Shown: in pieces, positions 1 to 7,505 of the stretch | Position numbering within the stretch: position 1 is the stretch's first letter | How the letters are laid out: the number at the start of each line of letters is the position of its first letter | Assembly: GCA_938010565.1 (NCBI GenBank) | Contig: CALLUQ010000052.1 | Coordinates: 1-43,397 of the forward strand | DNA from: an uncultured Flavobacteriales bacterium | GTDB lineage: Bacteria > Bacteroidota > Bacteroidia > Flavobacteriales_D > CALLUQ01 | Length of the DNA stretch: 43,397 nucleotides | Direction: 5' to 3' | Made by a program: the position numbers and the translations under genes | The notes under the pieces: generated by a model | What the model was told of the DNA's origin: nothing | Database searches by the model: none | What the model saw: the letters and a program-made list of their open reading frames with translations, nothing else

Positions 1-1
1 C

Positions 2-325
2 TTATTTCAGGAGTCATTTCGCGCTCATATTTATGCGGCTTTTGGGTTGAAAACCATTTTTGAATTGCATAAAAATGCGGATATACGGCTGGAAGGGTAT
101 GCATTTCAACCTTACCACACTTTGCTTGCCGACCACAACAACGAGGCCTATTACAGCGCACGTTTCGACGGGCGTTTTTATGTGGCTTCCGGCGCATTGG
201 TTTTTCACAGTCCGCTCGGGCCGGTTTCCCTTACGGCCAATGTGTATGATTTTAAGGCAGAGCATCCGCTTTCTTTACTTTTTAATTTTGGCTATATTCT
301 TCACAACCGGGCTGCTTTGGAATGA
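2..325 (+). CDS. Patatin-like phospholipase / surface antigen barrel protein, C-terminal part (5' end outside window)
   Basis: The frame is open from the first bases of the window, so this is the 3' end of a longer gene. About 107 residues are visible. They alternate hydrophobic and polar residues in the manner of outer-membrane beta strands and end in a segment reading LLFNFGYILHNRAALE. That ending resembles the last strands of the Bacteroidota patatin-like phospholipases that carry a C-terminal BamA/surface-antigen barrel. By family knowledge such proteins have an N-terminal lipid-acyl-hydrolase domain and sit in the outer membrane. The catalytic domain is not in the window, so the assignment rests only on the barrel end; another BamA-superfamily barrel protein is the main alternative. 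Confidence 0.6.
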   Translation, partial: LFQESFRAHIYAAFGLKTIFELHKNADIRLEGYAFQPYHTLLADHNNEAYYSARFDGRFYVASGALVFHSPLGPVSLTANVYDFKAEHPLSLLFNFGYILHNRAALE

Positions 326-539
326 TCTCCAAAAGTTTGTTTTACCCTAATTCCATCCGATCTTTTGGCATCGGGCAAAAAACTCAACTTCGTACGCTCG
401 GGGCAGATGCATTTTTAGCGGCTTTTTCCACCCCGGCAAAACCACCCGGTGGGATTGATTACAACAATCAAGGTCAACTGCTCAATGCCGTAAGCAGCCA
501 GCTTTACAAGTAGGGTAAGGATTTCAAAAGTAAGGATAC

Positions 540-572
540 AAAAACGGGAAACACCCTTTCGAATGTTTCCCG
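540..572 (-). terminator. Rho-independent terminator of tRNA-Leu
   Basis: Read on the minus strand, a perfect 9-bp stem CGGGAAACA/TGTTTCCCG (545-553 with 564-572) closes a 10-base loop and is followed by a run of five T. It begins only six bases after the tRNA 3' end, so it should end the tRNA transcript. Confidence 0.85.
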
Positions 573-577
573 TTTAG

Positions 578-658
578 TACCCAGAGTCGGGATCGAACCG
601 ACACTCCAAAGGAACACGAGTTTGAGTCGTGCGCGTCTACCAATTCCGCCATCTGGGC
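578..658 (-). tRNA. tRNA-Leu(CAA)
   Basis: The minus strand folds as a class II tRNA of 81 bases. The acceptor stem GCCCAGA pairs with TCTGGGT (first pair G-U) and the discriminator base is A. The anticodon stem is CACGA/TCGTG with loop CTCAAAC, giving anticodon CAA for UUG leucine codons. The variable arm and the T loop motif GGTTCGATCCC are visible. The 3' CCA is not encoded and must be added after transcription. The gene stands alone between its own promoter and terminator. Confidence 0.96.
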
Positions 659-667
659 ATATCCTAT

Positions 668-697
668 CAAAATAGGCGGTTTTTTCATCCTCTGCAA
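668..697 (-). promoter_or_regulatory. Promoter of tRNA-Leu
   Basis: On the minus strand a TTG (697-695) stands 20 bases before TATTTTG (674-668), a one-base-shorter form of the Bacteroidota -7 element TAnnTTTG. Transcription would start a few bases before the mature tRNA 5' end at 658. The -7 element lies inside a small palindrome, CCTATTTTGATAGG. Confidence 0.55.
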
Positions 698-1114
698 CTT
701 CATCGCCGATCTTTCGATCAAACGGGCAAATAAGAATGAAAGCCAATTTGAGCCATTCCGATTTAGAGCGACTACACTCGTTTGAGCGAACGGCAAATTT
801 ACGAGGTTTTTTTCATTTCAACAACCCTCCGAATTCAGAAATCGCAAATTGAAAACAATAGCACCTCCCAGCGGCTGTTTTCCTTTACCCGTATCACTCC
901 GGAGTGGAGCATCATTCCAGGAAGCGACTACAATAGGGCATGGTTTCTCCGGCTCCTGACGATGCAGTACACCGGTTTTTTTAAAGTGTAATGTTATAAA
1001 TCAAACCATTCAAAACCTTACTTTTGCACTGCCGAGTGCCCATCAGAGTGTTTTATTTTTTACAGATCTTTGTTGCTTTCCGGTCCGTTTCTGTGGAATA
1101 AAACCAGAAATCAC
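698..1114. other. Intergenic region, no gene recognised
   Basis: Between the tRNA promoter and the prs promoter no frame gives a recognisable protein. A perfect TACTTTTG at 1019-1026 matches the phylum's -7 element and could be a second, distal prs promoter, although no good -33 element precedes it. Confidence 0.4.
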
Positions 1115-1122
1115 TAACTTTG
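1115..1122 (+). promoter_or_regulatory. -7 element of the prs-rplY-pth promoter
   Basis: TAACTTTG fits the Bacteroidota -7 consensus TAnnTTTG exactly. It lies 35 bases before the prs start, predicting a leader of about 30 bases. The -33 element is weak (TTTCTG at 1088-1093). Confidence 0.55.
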
Positions 1123-1157
1123 CCCCCCTTTTTCGCATACATATACAGACCACAACA

Positions 1158-2099
1158 ATGGATGCTCCAATAAAAATATTTTCTTGCCAGGCCTCACAAG
1201 AAGTAGCAAAAAAAATTTCCGGTTCTTATGGTATTCCGTTGGGAAATAGTTGTTATCAACGTTTTAGTGATGGAGAGTTTACGGTTTTTCTTGAGGAAAC
1301 CGTTCGTGGATGCGATGTGTTCATCATTCAATCTACGGTTGCACCGGCAGATAACCTGATGGAACTGCTCCTTATGATAGATGCTGCCAAACGGGCCTCC
1401 GCCAGAAAAGTAATTGCAGTGATCCCTTATTTTGGGTTTGCCCGCCAGGATAGAAAAGACAAACCTCGTGTAGCCATCGGTGCCAAATTGGTGGCAAAGA
1501 TGTTGACTACAGCAGGAACAGACCGCGTGATGACTATGGACCTGCATGCCGATCAGATCCAGGGGTTCTTTGATATTCCGGTAGATCACCTCTTTGCTTC
1601 AAGTGTTTTTATTCCCTATGTACAAGAACTCAATTTACCCGATCTGGTAATGGCTACGCCTGATACAGGAGGAACCAAACGTGCCAATTCTTATGCAAAA
1701 CACATGAATGTGGACCTGGCTATTTGTTATAAACAACGTAAAATAGCCAACGAAGTGGCTGCCATGACAGTGATCGGAGATGTGGAAGGAAAGGATATTC
1801 TGCTGGTAGATGATATTTGCGATACGGCCGGCACCCTCACCAAAGCTGCCGCAATGTTCGTGGAACATGGAGCAAAAAGTGTAAGAGCCATGTGTACGCA
1901 CGCCGTGCTTTCCGGGCCGGCTTACGACCGCATTGCAGCTTCTCAACTTACCGAGATGATCGTAACCGATACCATTCCCCTGAAAAAGGAAGAGGACACT
2001 TCAAAGATCAAGGTTTTAACCATAGCCGGTCTCTTTTCAAATGTTATGCGGAAAGTAATGAATCACGAATCCATCAGTTCGCATTTCATCCTTCAGTAA
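1158..2099 (+). CDS. prs: Ribose-phosphate pyrophosphokinase (PRPP synthetase)
   Basis: Makes phosphoribosyl pyrophosphate from ribose 5-phosphate and ATP for purine, pyrimidine, histidine, tryptophan and NAD synthesis, in the cytosol. The 313-residue protein has the usual bacterial class I length. The divalent-metal/PRPP motif DLHADQIQGFFD lies at about residues 128-139 and the PRPP-binding loop LVDDICDTAGTL at about 215-227. FSDGE near residue 36 and the flexible-loop segment FARQDRKDKPR (94-104) also match the family. It leads a compact cluster with rplY (36 bases downstream) and pth, an arrangement common in bacteria. The ATG start lies about 30 bases after a good -7 element. Confidence 0.97.
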   Translation: MDAPIKIFSCQASQEVAKKISGSYGIPLGNSCYQRFSDGEFTVFLEETVRGCDVFIIQSTVAPADNLMELLLMIDAAKRASARKVIAVIPYFGFARQDRKDKPRVAIGAKLVAKMLTTAGTDRVMTMDLHADQIQGFFDIPVDHLFASSVFIPYVQELNLPDLVMATPDTGGTKRANSYAKHMNVDLAICYKQRKIANEVAAMTVIGDVEGKDILLVDDICDTAGTLTKAAAMFVEHGAKSVRAMCTHAVLSGPAYDRIAASQLTEMIVTDTIPLKKEEDTSKIKVLTIAGLFSNVMRKVMNHESISSHFILQ

Positions 2100-2135
2100 T
2101 TCAAAAAACACAAATCCTTATAAACATAAAATTAT

Positions 2136-2726
2136 ATGAAGACAGTATCATTGAGCGGTTCTCTACGTGAGAACGTAGGGAAAAAAGGTGCTGCAGACCT
2201 TCGCAGAAACGGTCGCGTTCCATGCGTACTTTACGGTGGTGAAGAACAATTGCATTTCCACATTTCAGTCATTGATCTGAAAAAAATGGTTTTTAATCCG
2301 GATGTTTATCGCGTCAACCTGGATGTGGATGGCAAACAAATCGACGGTGTAATTCAGGACATTCAATGGCATCCGGTTAACGATTCGTTTTTACACGTCG
2401 ATTTCCTTCAGCTCACCGATGACAAAGAAGTGAAGATCAAAATGCCCGTTTCTTTGGAAGGAAACTCTGTTGGTGTAAGGAATGGTGGTAAACTAAGCCA
2501 AAACTTCCGTCATTTAACCTTGGCGGGCCTGCCCAAAGATTTTCCGGATGCAGTAAGCCTGGACATCAGCGGCCTGGATATTGGTGCTTCCATTCGTGTT
2601 CGCGACATTGAATATCCGGGTTTGACCATTCTTGAGCCCACTGATGCTGTTGTGGTAGCAGTTAAAACCGCTCGCGGAGCGGTGGTTTCGGATGAGGAGA
2701 AAGAAGCGGTTGCAGAGGAAGCCTGA
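2136..2726 (+). CDS. rplY: 50S ribosomal protein L25 / general stress protein Ctc
   Basis: A 196-residue member of the long L25/Ctc type: an N-terminal 5S-rRNA-binding domain (roughly residues 1-95, with LRRNGRVPCVLYGG) and a C-terminal TL5-like beta domain (about 96-180). It ends in a short acidic tail rich in Glu and Ala, which many bacterial versions carry. L25 binds 5S rRNA in the central protuberance of the large subunit. The gene follows prs and its stop lies 11 bases before the pth start, so the three are probably co-transcribed. Confidence 0.95.
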   Translation: MKTVSLSGSLRENVGKKGAADLRRNGRVPCVLYGGEEQLHFHISVIDLKKMVFNPDVYRVNLDVDGKQIDGVIQDIQWHPVNDSFLHVDFLQLTDDKEVKIKMPVSLEGNSVGVRNGGKLSQNFRHLTLAGLPKDFPDAVSLDISGLDIGASIRVRDIEYPGLTILEPTDAVVVAVKTARGAVVSDEEKEAVAEEA

Positions 2727-2737
2727 TACTTTCAACG

Positions 2738-3301
2738 ATGAAGTACCTCATTGCAGGTCTTGGTAACATAGGTCCTGAATACAAAAATACCCGTCACAAC
2801 ATTGGGTTTAAGATAGTGGATGCTTTTGCGAAAGCATCCACTTCTTCGTTTTCTTCCGGCCGTTATGCCCGCGTAGCCGAAGCTCGTTTTAAAGGCCGCA
2901 CTTTTGTACTTATTCAACCTTCTACCTATATGAATTTAAGTGGGAAAGCAATTCATTACTGGCTCCTGAAAAAGCGGATCCCATTAGAAAATATGCTTGT
3001 TGTAACGGATGATATTGCCTTGCCTTTCGGAACCATCCGGATCAAAGCCAAAGGTAGCGATGGCGGACACAACGGGCTAAAACACACCATCGAAACCATA
3101 GGCCACTCCAAATGGGCTCGTTTCCGTTTTGGGGTAGGCAGCGAATTCCGGAGAGGACATCAGATTGATCATGTTTTAGGCGAATGGACGCCCGAAGAAA
3201 GTGAACGGCTCGAAGAACGCATCAACCGGTGTGTAATGGCCATCCGGTCCTTTGGAACAACCGGCCTGCCCGATACAATGAACTTTTTCAACAATACCTG
3301 A
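2738..3301 (+). CDS. pth: Peptidyl-tRNA hydrolase
   Basis: Cleaves peptidyl-tRNAs released prematurely from ribosomes and so recycles tRNA. All key residues of bacterial Pth are visible: Asn and His of NTRHN (catalytic His20), Asn66 in STYMNLSGK, and Asp91-Asp92 in VVTDDIALPFG. KGSDGGHNGLK and the lid segment near residue 125 also fit. The length of 187 residues is normal. It is the last gene of prs-rplY-pth, 11 bases after rplY. Confidence 0.97.
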   Translation: MKYLIAGLGNIGPEYKNTRHNIGFKIVDAFAKASTSSFSSGRYARVAEARFKGRTFVLIQPSTYMNLSGKAIHYWLLKKRIPLENMLVVTDDIALPFGTIRIKAKGSDGGHNGLKHTIETIGHSKWARFRFGVGSEFRRGHQIDHVLGEWTPEESERLEERINRCVMAIRSFGTTGLPDTMNFFNNT

Positions 3302-3480
3302 GCGGGTATGAAATCATCAAAATTTAACTTTACCCCCCTTAATAGCATCGATTTTTAACGTAACTTGTGTTGTTCGGGAGCACGACAAGAGCAGCCAGCC
3401 GTTGTTTTATGAAACCAACCGCAGGGCTTTTTGACAGTCGCCACCCTGACCTAAAATTCAATAACCGCATTATTTAAACA
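3302..3480 (+). promoter_or_regulatory. Promoter and long 5' leader of the RRM gene
   Basis: TAACTTTA (3325-3332) resembles the phylum's -7 element with a final A. From it the transcript would carry a leader of about 140 bases before the ATG at 3481, much longer than most leaders in this window. No terminator for pth was found before it. Regulation through the leader is an inference. Confidence 0.35.
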
Positions 3481-3993
3481 ATGAACATTTTTGTTACAAA
3501 CATGGATCGTGAAATAGATAGCGATCAGTTAAAAAACCTTTTTGAGCAATTCGGAACCGTAGAGTTCGCAAAGGTAATTATGGACCGGGATACCGGAGTT
3601 TCCCGTGGATTCGGGTTTGTAGAAATGCCAGATGATGGCGACGGACAAACTGCAATTGAAAACCTGAATGATTTGGATATAAACGGCCGTGCCATCATGG
3701 TGAAAAAAGCACGCCCGCGTGAAGAACGCAGTAACGGAGACCATCGCGGAGACTTTAACCGCAGCAGAGGATCACGCAACGGCGGTGGGAACGACAATGA
3801 CGGACGTGGTTTCCAAAGACCCGACAAAGAGAGCAGAGGACCTCAAAGTCATGAGCATTCCGACGACAGAGGACATAATAACAATAAAAAAGCAAACAGC
3901 AAAAATGACAAAGGAAGAGGCCGCGACGACCGTAAAAAACGGGGCGGCCGGCACAAGGAAAATCGCCCGGATAAGGAGAACCGCTGGAAATAA
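3481..3993 (+). CDS. RRM-domain RNA-binding protein with charged, low-complexity tail
   Basis: Residues 1-79 form one RNA recognition motif, with RNP2 as IFVTNM (3-8) and RNP1 as RGFGFVEM (42-49), the aromatic residues that stack on RNA. Residues 80-170 are a disordered tail rich in Arg, Gly, Asn, Asp and Lys, reminiscent of RGG-type tails. Small single-RRM proteins of this kind are common in Bacteroidota and cyanobacteria and are thought to act on mRNA in cold or stress responses; the target here is unknown. The gene stands alone, converging on glyS 24 bases away, with a weak hairpin between. Confidence 0.9.
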   Translation: MNIFVTNMDREIDSDQLKNLFEQFGTVEFAKVIMDRDTGVSRGFGFVEMPDDGDGQTAIENLNDLDINGRAIMVKKARPREERSNGDHRGDFNRSRGSRNGGGNDNDGRGFQRPDKESRGPQSHEHSDDRGHNNNKKANSKNDKGRGRDDRKKRGGRHKENRPDKENRWK

Positions 3994-3996
3994 ACG

Positions 3997-4015
3997 GTCT
4001 GAGGCCTTTTCAGAC
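3997..4015. terminator. Small hairpin between convergent RRM gene and glyS
   Basis: GTCTGA pairs with TCAGAC around a 7-base loop directly after the RRM stop and beside the glyS stop. No clear T run follows on either strand, so it may be only a weak or Rho-assisted terminator. Confidence 0.3.
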
Positions 4016-4016
4016 G

Positions 4017-5582
4017 CTATACCTCTTCAGGCAAAGGAGTAGCCTCCATATCGGAAAATACCTTTCTGAAACTGATCTGCTCCCGCACGATATCTGCCAC
4101 CTTTTCAACCGGCACCCGATCTTGTTGCATGCTGTCGCGTTCGCGTATGGTAACACAGCCGTCTTCCAGGGTTTCAAAATCCACCGTTACGCAATAGGCT
4201 GTACCTATGGCATCTTGTCGGCGATACCGGCGGCCAATGGCATCCTTTTCATCATAACGGGTCGTAAATTCAAATTTCAGGTCGTTTACCAGCTTTTGGC
4301 TGATTGCGGCTAACTCATCCTTCTTTACCAATGGAAGAACAGCCACCTTAACAGGCGCAAGGAAGTGAGGGATTTTTAATACCGTTCGTTTTGAACCGTC
4401 TTCCAACAGCTCTTCTTCATAAGCAGCACTTAGTACCGCCAGAAACATGCGATCCAAGCCAATCGATGTTTCAATTACATAAGGAACATAACTCCGCTCC
4501 TCATGCGGATCATAGTACTGCAATTTCTTACCCGAATGCTCTTCATGGCTGGTCAGGTCAAAATCCGTGCGGGAATGAATGCCTTCCAACTCTTTAAATC
4601 CCATCGGGAAATCAAACTCAATGTCGCACGCGCTATCTGCATAATGAGCCAGTTTCAGGTGATCGTGGAAACGGTAATTGGCCTCACCTAACCCAAGTGC
4701 TTTGTGCCACTTGATGCGTTCTTCTTTCCAGTAGTGGTACCATTTGCTCTGGGTGCCGGGTGGTATAAAAAACTGCATTTCCATCTGCTCAAACTCCCGC
4801 ATGCGAAAAATGAATTGCCGGGCAATGATCTCGTTTCTGAAAGCTTTACCGATCTGAGCAATACCAAACGGTATTTTCATCCGTGCCGCTTTTTGTACAT
4901 TCAGAAAGTTTACAAAAATACCCTGCGCCGTTTCCGGGCGAAGATAAATGATCCCCGCATCGCCGGATACTGCTCCCAGTTCGGTTTTGAACATCAGGTT
5001 GAACTGACGCACATCGGTCCAGTTTTTAGATCCCGATTCGGGGTCGGCAATTCCGAGTTCTTCGATCTGAGCTTTAACATCGGCAAGGTCGTTGTCGTCC
5101 ATCGCTTTCTTAAAGCGGGCATTGATGGCTTCTATTTGTTTCGTCCTGCGCAATACATTCGGATGGGTTGCCCGAAACTCTGCTTCCTTAAAATCATCGC
5201 CAAACTTTTTTTTCGCTTTGGCAACCTCTTTGTTGATCTTCCCTTCGATCTTGGCCACAAACTCTTCGATCAATACATCGGCACGGTAACGCTTTTTCGA
5301 ATCTTTGTTGTCGATCAACGGGTCGTTAAAAGCATCTACATGTCCGGATGCTTTCCAGGTGGTGGGGTGCATAAAGATTGAGGCATCAAGACCTACAATG
5401 TTCTCATGCATCTTTACCATGGCGTTCCACCAGTAAGTTTTGATGTTGTTTTTTAATTCAACCCCATACGGCCCATAATCGTAGCTTGCACTCAGTCCGT
5501 CGTAAATCTCACTGGAAGGAAATACAAACCCATATTCCTTGCTGTGTGAAATGATCTTTTTTAGTTTCTCGTCGCTTGCCAT
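4017..5582 (-). CDS. glyS: Glycyl-tRNA synthetase, eukaryote/archaea-like alpha2 type
   Basis: Charges tRNA-Gly. The 521-residue protein is the single-chain dimeric class II enzyme, not the bacterial alpha2beta2 GlyQ/GlyS. It contains the N-terminal HSKEYGFVFPSSEIYDG, motif 2 around the FRNE sequence of GKAFRNEI, motif 3 as YETSIGLDRMFLA-like VIETSIGLDR, and the C-terminal anticodon-binding domain from about residue 420. A start nine codons upstream (5609) is possible. I prefer 5582 because the family begins MASDEKLKK-like here and because a perfect TAAATTTG promoter element (5595-5588) lies between the two starts. With this start the mRNA would be nearly leaderless. Confidence 0.95.
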   Translation of the reverse strand: MASDEKLKKIISHSKEYGFVFPSSEIYDGLSASYDYGPYGVELKNNIKTYWWNAMVKMHENIVGLDASIFMHPTTWKASGHVDAFNDPLIDNKDSKKRYRADVLIEEFVAKIEGKINKEVAKAKKKFGDDFKEAEFRATHPNVLRRTKQIEAINARFKKAMDDNDLADVKAQIEELGIADPESGSKNWTDVRQFNLMFKTELGAVSGDAGIIYLRPETAQGIFVNFLNVQKAARMKIPFGIAQIGKAFRNEIIARQFIFRMREFEQMEMQFFIPPGTQSKWYHYWKEERIKWHKALGLGEANYRFHDHLKLAHYADSACDIEFDFPMGFKELEGIHSRTDFDLTSHEEHSGKKLQYYDPHEERSYVPYVIETSIGLDRMFLAVLSAAYEEELLEDGSKRTVLKIPHFLAPVKVAVLPLVKKDELAAISQKLVNDLKFEFTTRYDEKDAIGRRYRRQDAIGTAYCVTVDFETLEDGCVTIRERDSMQQDRVPVEKVADIVREQISFRKVFSDMEATPLPEEV

Positions 5583-5587
5583 AGCGG

Positions 5588-5595
5588 CAAATTTA
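5588..5595 (-). promoter_or_regulatory. -7 element of the glyS promoter
   Basis: On the minus strand TAAATTTG fits TAnnTTTG exactly and lies five bases before the ATG at 5582. In this phylum transcription starts about 3-5 bases after the element, so the message would begin at or next to the start codon. Confidence 0.5.
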
Positions 5596-5693
5596 CGAAC
5601 ATCTGGCAATGAAAAAAGCGAGCTGGCGGAGAATTTCAGCCCTTTGGATAAAACTCGGGTAACGCCTGAAATTCGTTTTCTTTTCGGGAAAGA

Positions 5694-6245
5694 TCAGGTG
5701 ATTTTCCGGAGCAAACGATCAGCAGAGGCCCGGTAGGCATGATCCGGATCGGCAATAATGGTTTCCAGCATGCCAATGGCATCGTTCCGATCTTCGCATC
5801 CCAAACAGGCCAAAGCCAGGTACCACTGGCCCGTTTCGTGAAAATAAGGATGGTCAGATTGCACCATAGCCATCAGGTAAGGCAATGCTTTCTTGGGTTC
5901 CTCCATGGCCAGGTAGCTGATCCCAATGTACAGTTGTAAGCTGCCTTTCTCAGGTGGCCGAAGTGTTTCTAAAATCCGCTCAAAGTGCTGAATAGCCTGA
6001 GGAAACGCTCCCTTTTCGTAGTAATAAAAGCCCGCCTCAAGATCACCTTTAACGGTATCGGTAGCTGCAACAAATGGGGCTACATGATTTTCGTAAAGTT
6101 CAAAATGCCCTCGAAACAAATGGGCATCAAAATTAGACTGTTGGTCCCAAAAATAAATTGGGATCAGCACCACCAGCCCCAAAGCTACCAAACCAAAAAA
6201 AGCAGAACGTCCGGTCAGCTTTAACTTTTGTTCTCCGTTTTCCAT
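5694..6245 (-). CDS. Membrane-anchored TPR protein
   Basis: A 183-residue protein with one N-terminal membrane segment (about residues 13-32, FFGLVALGLVVLIPIYF) and then helical tetratricopeptide repeats on the periplasmic side (for example GDLEAGFYYYEKGAFPQAIQHFERIL and the following LYIGISYLAMEEPKKALPYL units). Such repeats mediate protein contacts; no specific function can be assigned. A longer frame starts at 6302, but a perfect TATATTTG element (6264-6257) lies inside that extension, so the ATG at 6245 (MENGEQKLK) is preferred. It lies upstream of glyS on the same strand, 111 bases away. Confidence 0.8.
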   Translation of the reverse strand: MENGEQKLKLTGRSAFFGLVALGLVVLIPIYFWDQQSNFDAHLFRGHFELYENHVAPFVAATDTVKGDLEAGFYYYEKGAFPQAIQHFERILETLRPPEKGSLQLYIGISYLAMEEPKKALPYLMAMVQSDHPYFHETGQWYLALACLGCEDRNDAIGMLETIIADPDHAYRASADRLLRKIT

Positions 6246-6256
6246 ATGTGTAATAG

Positions 6257-6264
6257 CAAATATA
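6257..6264 (-). promoter_or_regulatory. -7 element of the TPR gene promoter
   Basis: TATATTTG on the minus strand matches TAnnTTTG. It lies 11 bases before the preferred start at 6245 and predicts a leader of about eight bases. Confidence 0.5.
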
Positions 6265-6316
6265 AGACTACTGCTGTGATAAATGAGATTTACCCCTATC
6301 ACCTTTTCGTTTTTTC

Positions 6317-6324
6317 TACTTTTG
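6317..6324 (+). promoter_or_regulatory. -7 element of the DUF3109 gene promoter
   Basis: TACTTTTG matches TAnnTTTG exactly and ends four bases before the ATG at 6329, which predicts transcription from the start codon itself. Confidence 0.5.
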
Positions 6325-6328
6325 TACC

Positions 6329-6934
6329 ATGGTTGAAATAGATGATAAACTCATTTCTGACGATCTTTTTGAAAAACGCTTTGTTTGCGATCTGGCTGCC
6401 TGCAAAGGAGCTTGTTGTGTGGAAGGCGATGCCGGAGCCCCACTGGAAGAAGAAGAATTGGAAATATTGGACTCCATCTGGGATGAAGTAAAACCCTACA
6501 TGCGTCCCGAAGGCTTAAAAGCAATTGCGGAAACGGGTTTGTATGCGTTGGATCATGATCGCGAATTGGTGACACCGCTGGTGGATGGAAAAGAGTGTGC
6601 CTACACCACCTTTAGTGCCGATGGAACCGCCAGGTGTGCCATTGAGCAAGCCTACCGCGATGGTAAGACCGATTGGGCCAAACCCGCTTCCTGCCACTTA
6701 TATCCCATCCGGGTTACCCGACTGAAAAACCATTGGGTACTCAATTACCACCAATGGGAAATTTGTTCCCCGGCTTGCGATTGTGGTTCCGCTTTGGATG
6801 TGAAGGTTTTCCGCTTTTTGAAAGCACCGATTATTCGAAAATTCGGAGCCGGTTTTTATGAGAAAATGGAGGCTGCAAATGCGCTGTTAGAAAAAACATC
6901 CCCTCAAAAAGAACAGGAAAGTTCGGAGCCCTGA
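6329..6934 (+). CDS. DUF3109 family cysteine-cluster protein
   Basis: A 201-residue soluble protein. The N-terminus (VEIDDKLISDDLFEKRFVC) and the cluster at Cys20, Cys25, Cys29 and Cys30 are hallmarks of DUF3109. Further cysteines follow in KECAYTTF, TARCAIEQAY, ASCHLYPIR and CSPACDCG. The pattern resembles the YkgJ/UPF0153 group of proteins thought to hold a zinc or iron-sulfur centre; the biochemical role is not known. The gene is divergent from the TPR gene, sharing an 83-base intergenic region. Confidence 0.9.
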   Translation: MVEIDDKLISDDLFEKRFVCDLAACKGACCVEGDAGAPLEEEELEILDSIWDEVKPYMRPEGLKAIAETGLYALDHDRELVTPLVDGKECAYTTFSADGTARCAIEQAYRDGKTDWAKPASCHLYPIRVTRLKNHWVLNYHQWEICSPACDCGSALDVKVFRFLKAPIIRKFGAGFYEKMEAANALLEKTSPQKEQESSEP

Positions 6935-7505
6935 TCTCGAAGGTCGGAAAAAAAGCCCGACCAGCAGGCATTCACAAAACGCCATTTATGATGTTGCATA
7001 AACCACCTTGCGAAGCCCACATGGGTTTCTTCCGAAAAACGACGACTTGTGTTCAAACATCGATTCATCAACTCAATTAACTTTTTGATAAATAGTGAGT
7101 TAACTTGTATCGAGCGCCTTTTTCCCTTTCAATTGCTTTTCCTGCACTTTCATGGTAAGACGTATTCTCCTTACTTTCGGGGTGATCCGGGTTTTCACAC
7201 TTTTTACTGTTGAAAACTTTAGGCCATTGTGGATTAATTCTGTTTGGGAAAAGGGTATATTTTAGTCAGCTTTGCAAACCTCAACGGGATGCTATCGGGG
7301 TTTTTCTCTCTGATCCGTCCGCGATAAGGTATTTTTTACACGTTTTAATCTGATGCCGGGCCTCAACTGCTTTTTCAGATTCAGCTTAGAGGCATCGGTT
7401 TTTTTTGATACTTCCGGCCAAATGATGAGTGGGATGGAAAAATGAGAATCCAAAAAGGAAAAACATTATCAACGGACTAAAATATTACCCAAAAACACAA
7501 AACCC
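6935..7505. promoter_or_regulatory. 570-base non-coding region upstream of nrdB
   Basis: No convincing open frame is present. A hairpin GGTCGG/CCGACC (6942-6962) follows DUF3109 but lacks a T run. The region is AT-rich, with two similar TTAACTT motifs around 7077-7103 and near-matches to the -7 element (TACTTTCG around 7171). No B12 riboswitch box or NrdR-like palindrome was recognised by eye. It most likely holds the nrdBA promoter and control sites. Confidence 0.4.

Noticed and set aside
782-991. 69-codon plus-strand frame between tRNA-Leu and prs
   Set aside because: No family resemblance, no promoter element in front and ordinary intergenic composition.
4704-5381. 225-codon plus-strand frame antisense to glyS
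   Set aside because: It lies wholly opposite a well-supported tRNA synthetase gene and has no family resemblance; it is a shadow of glyS codons.
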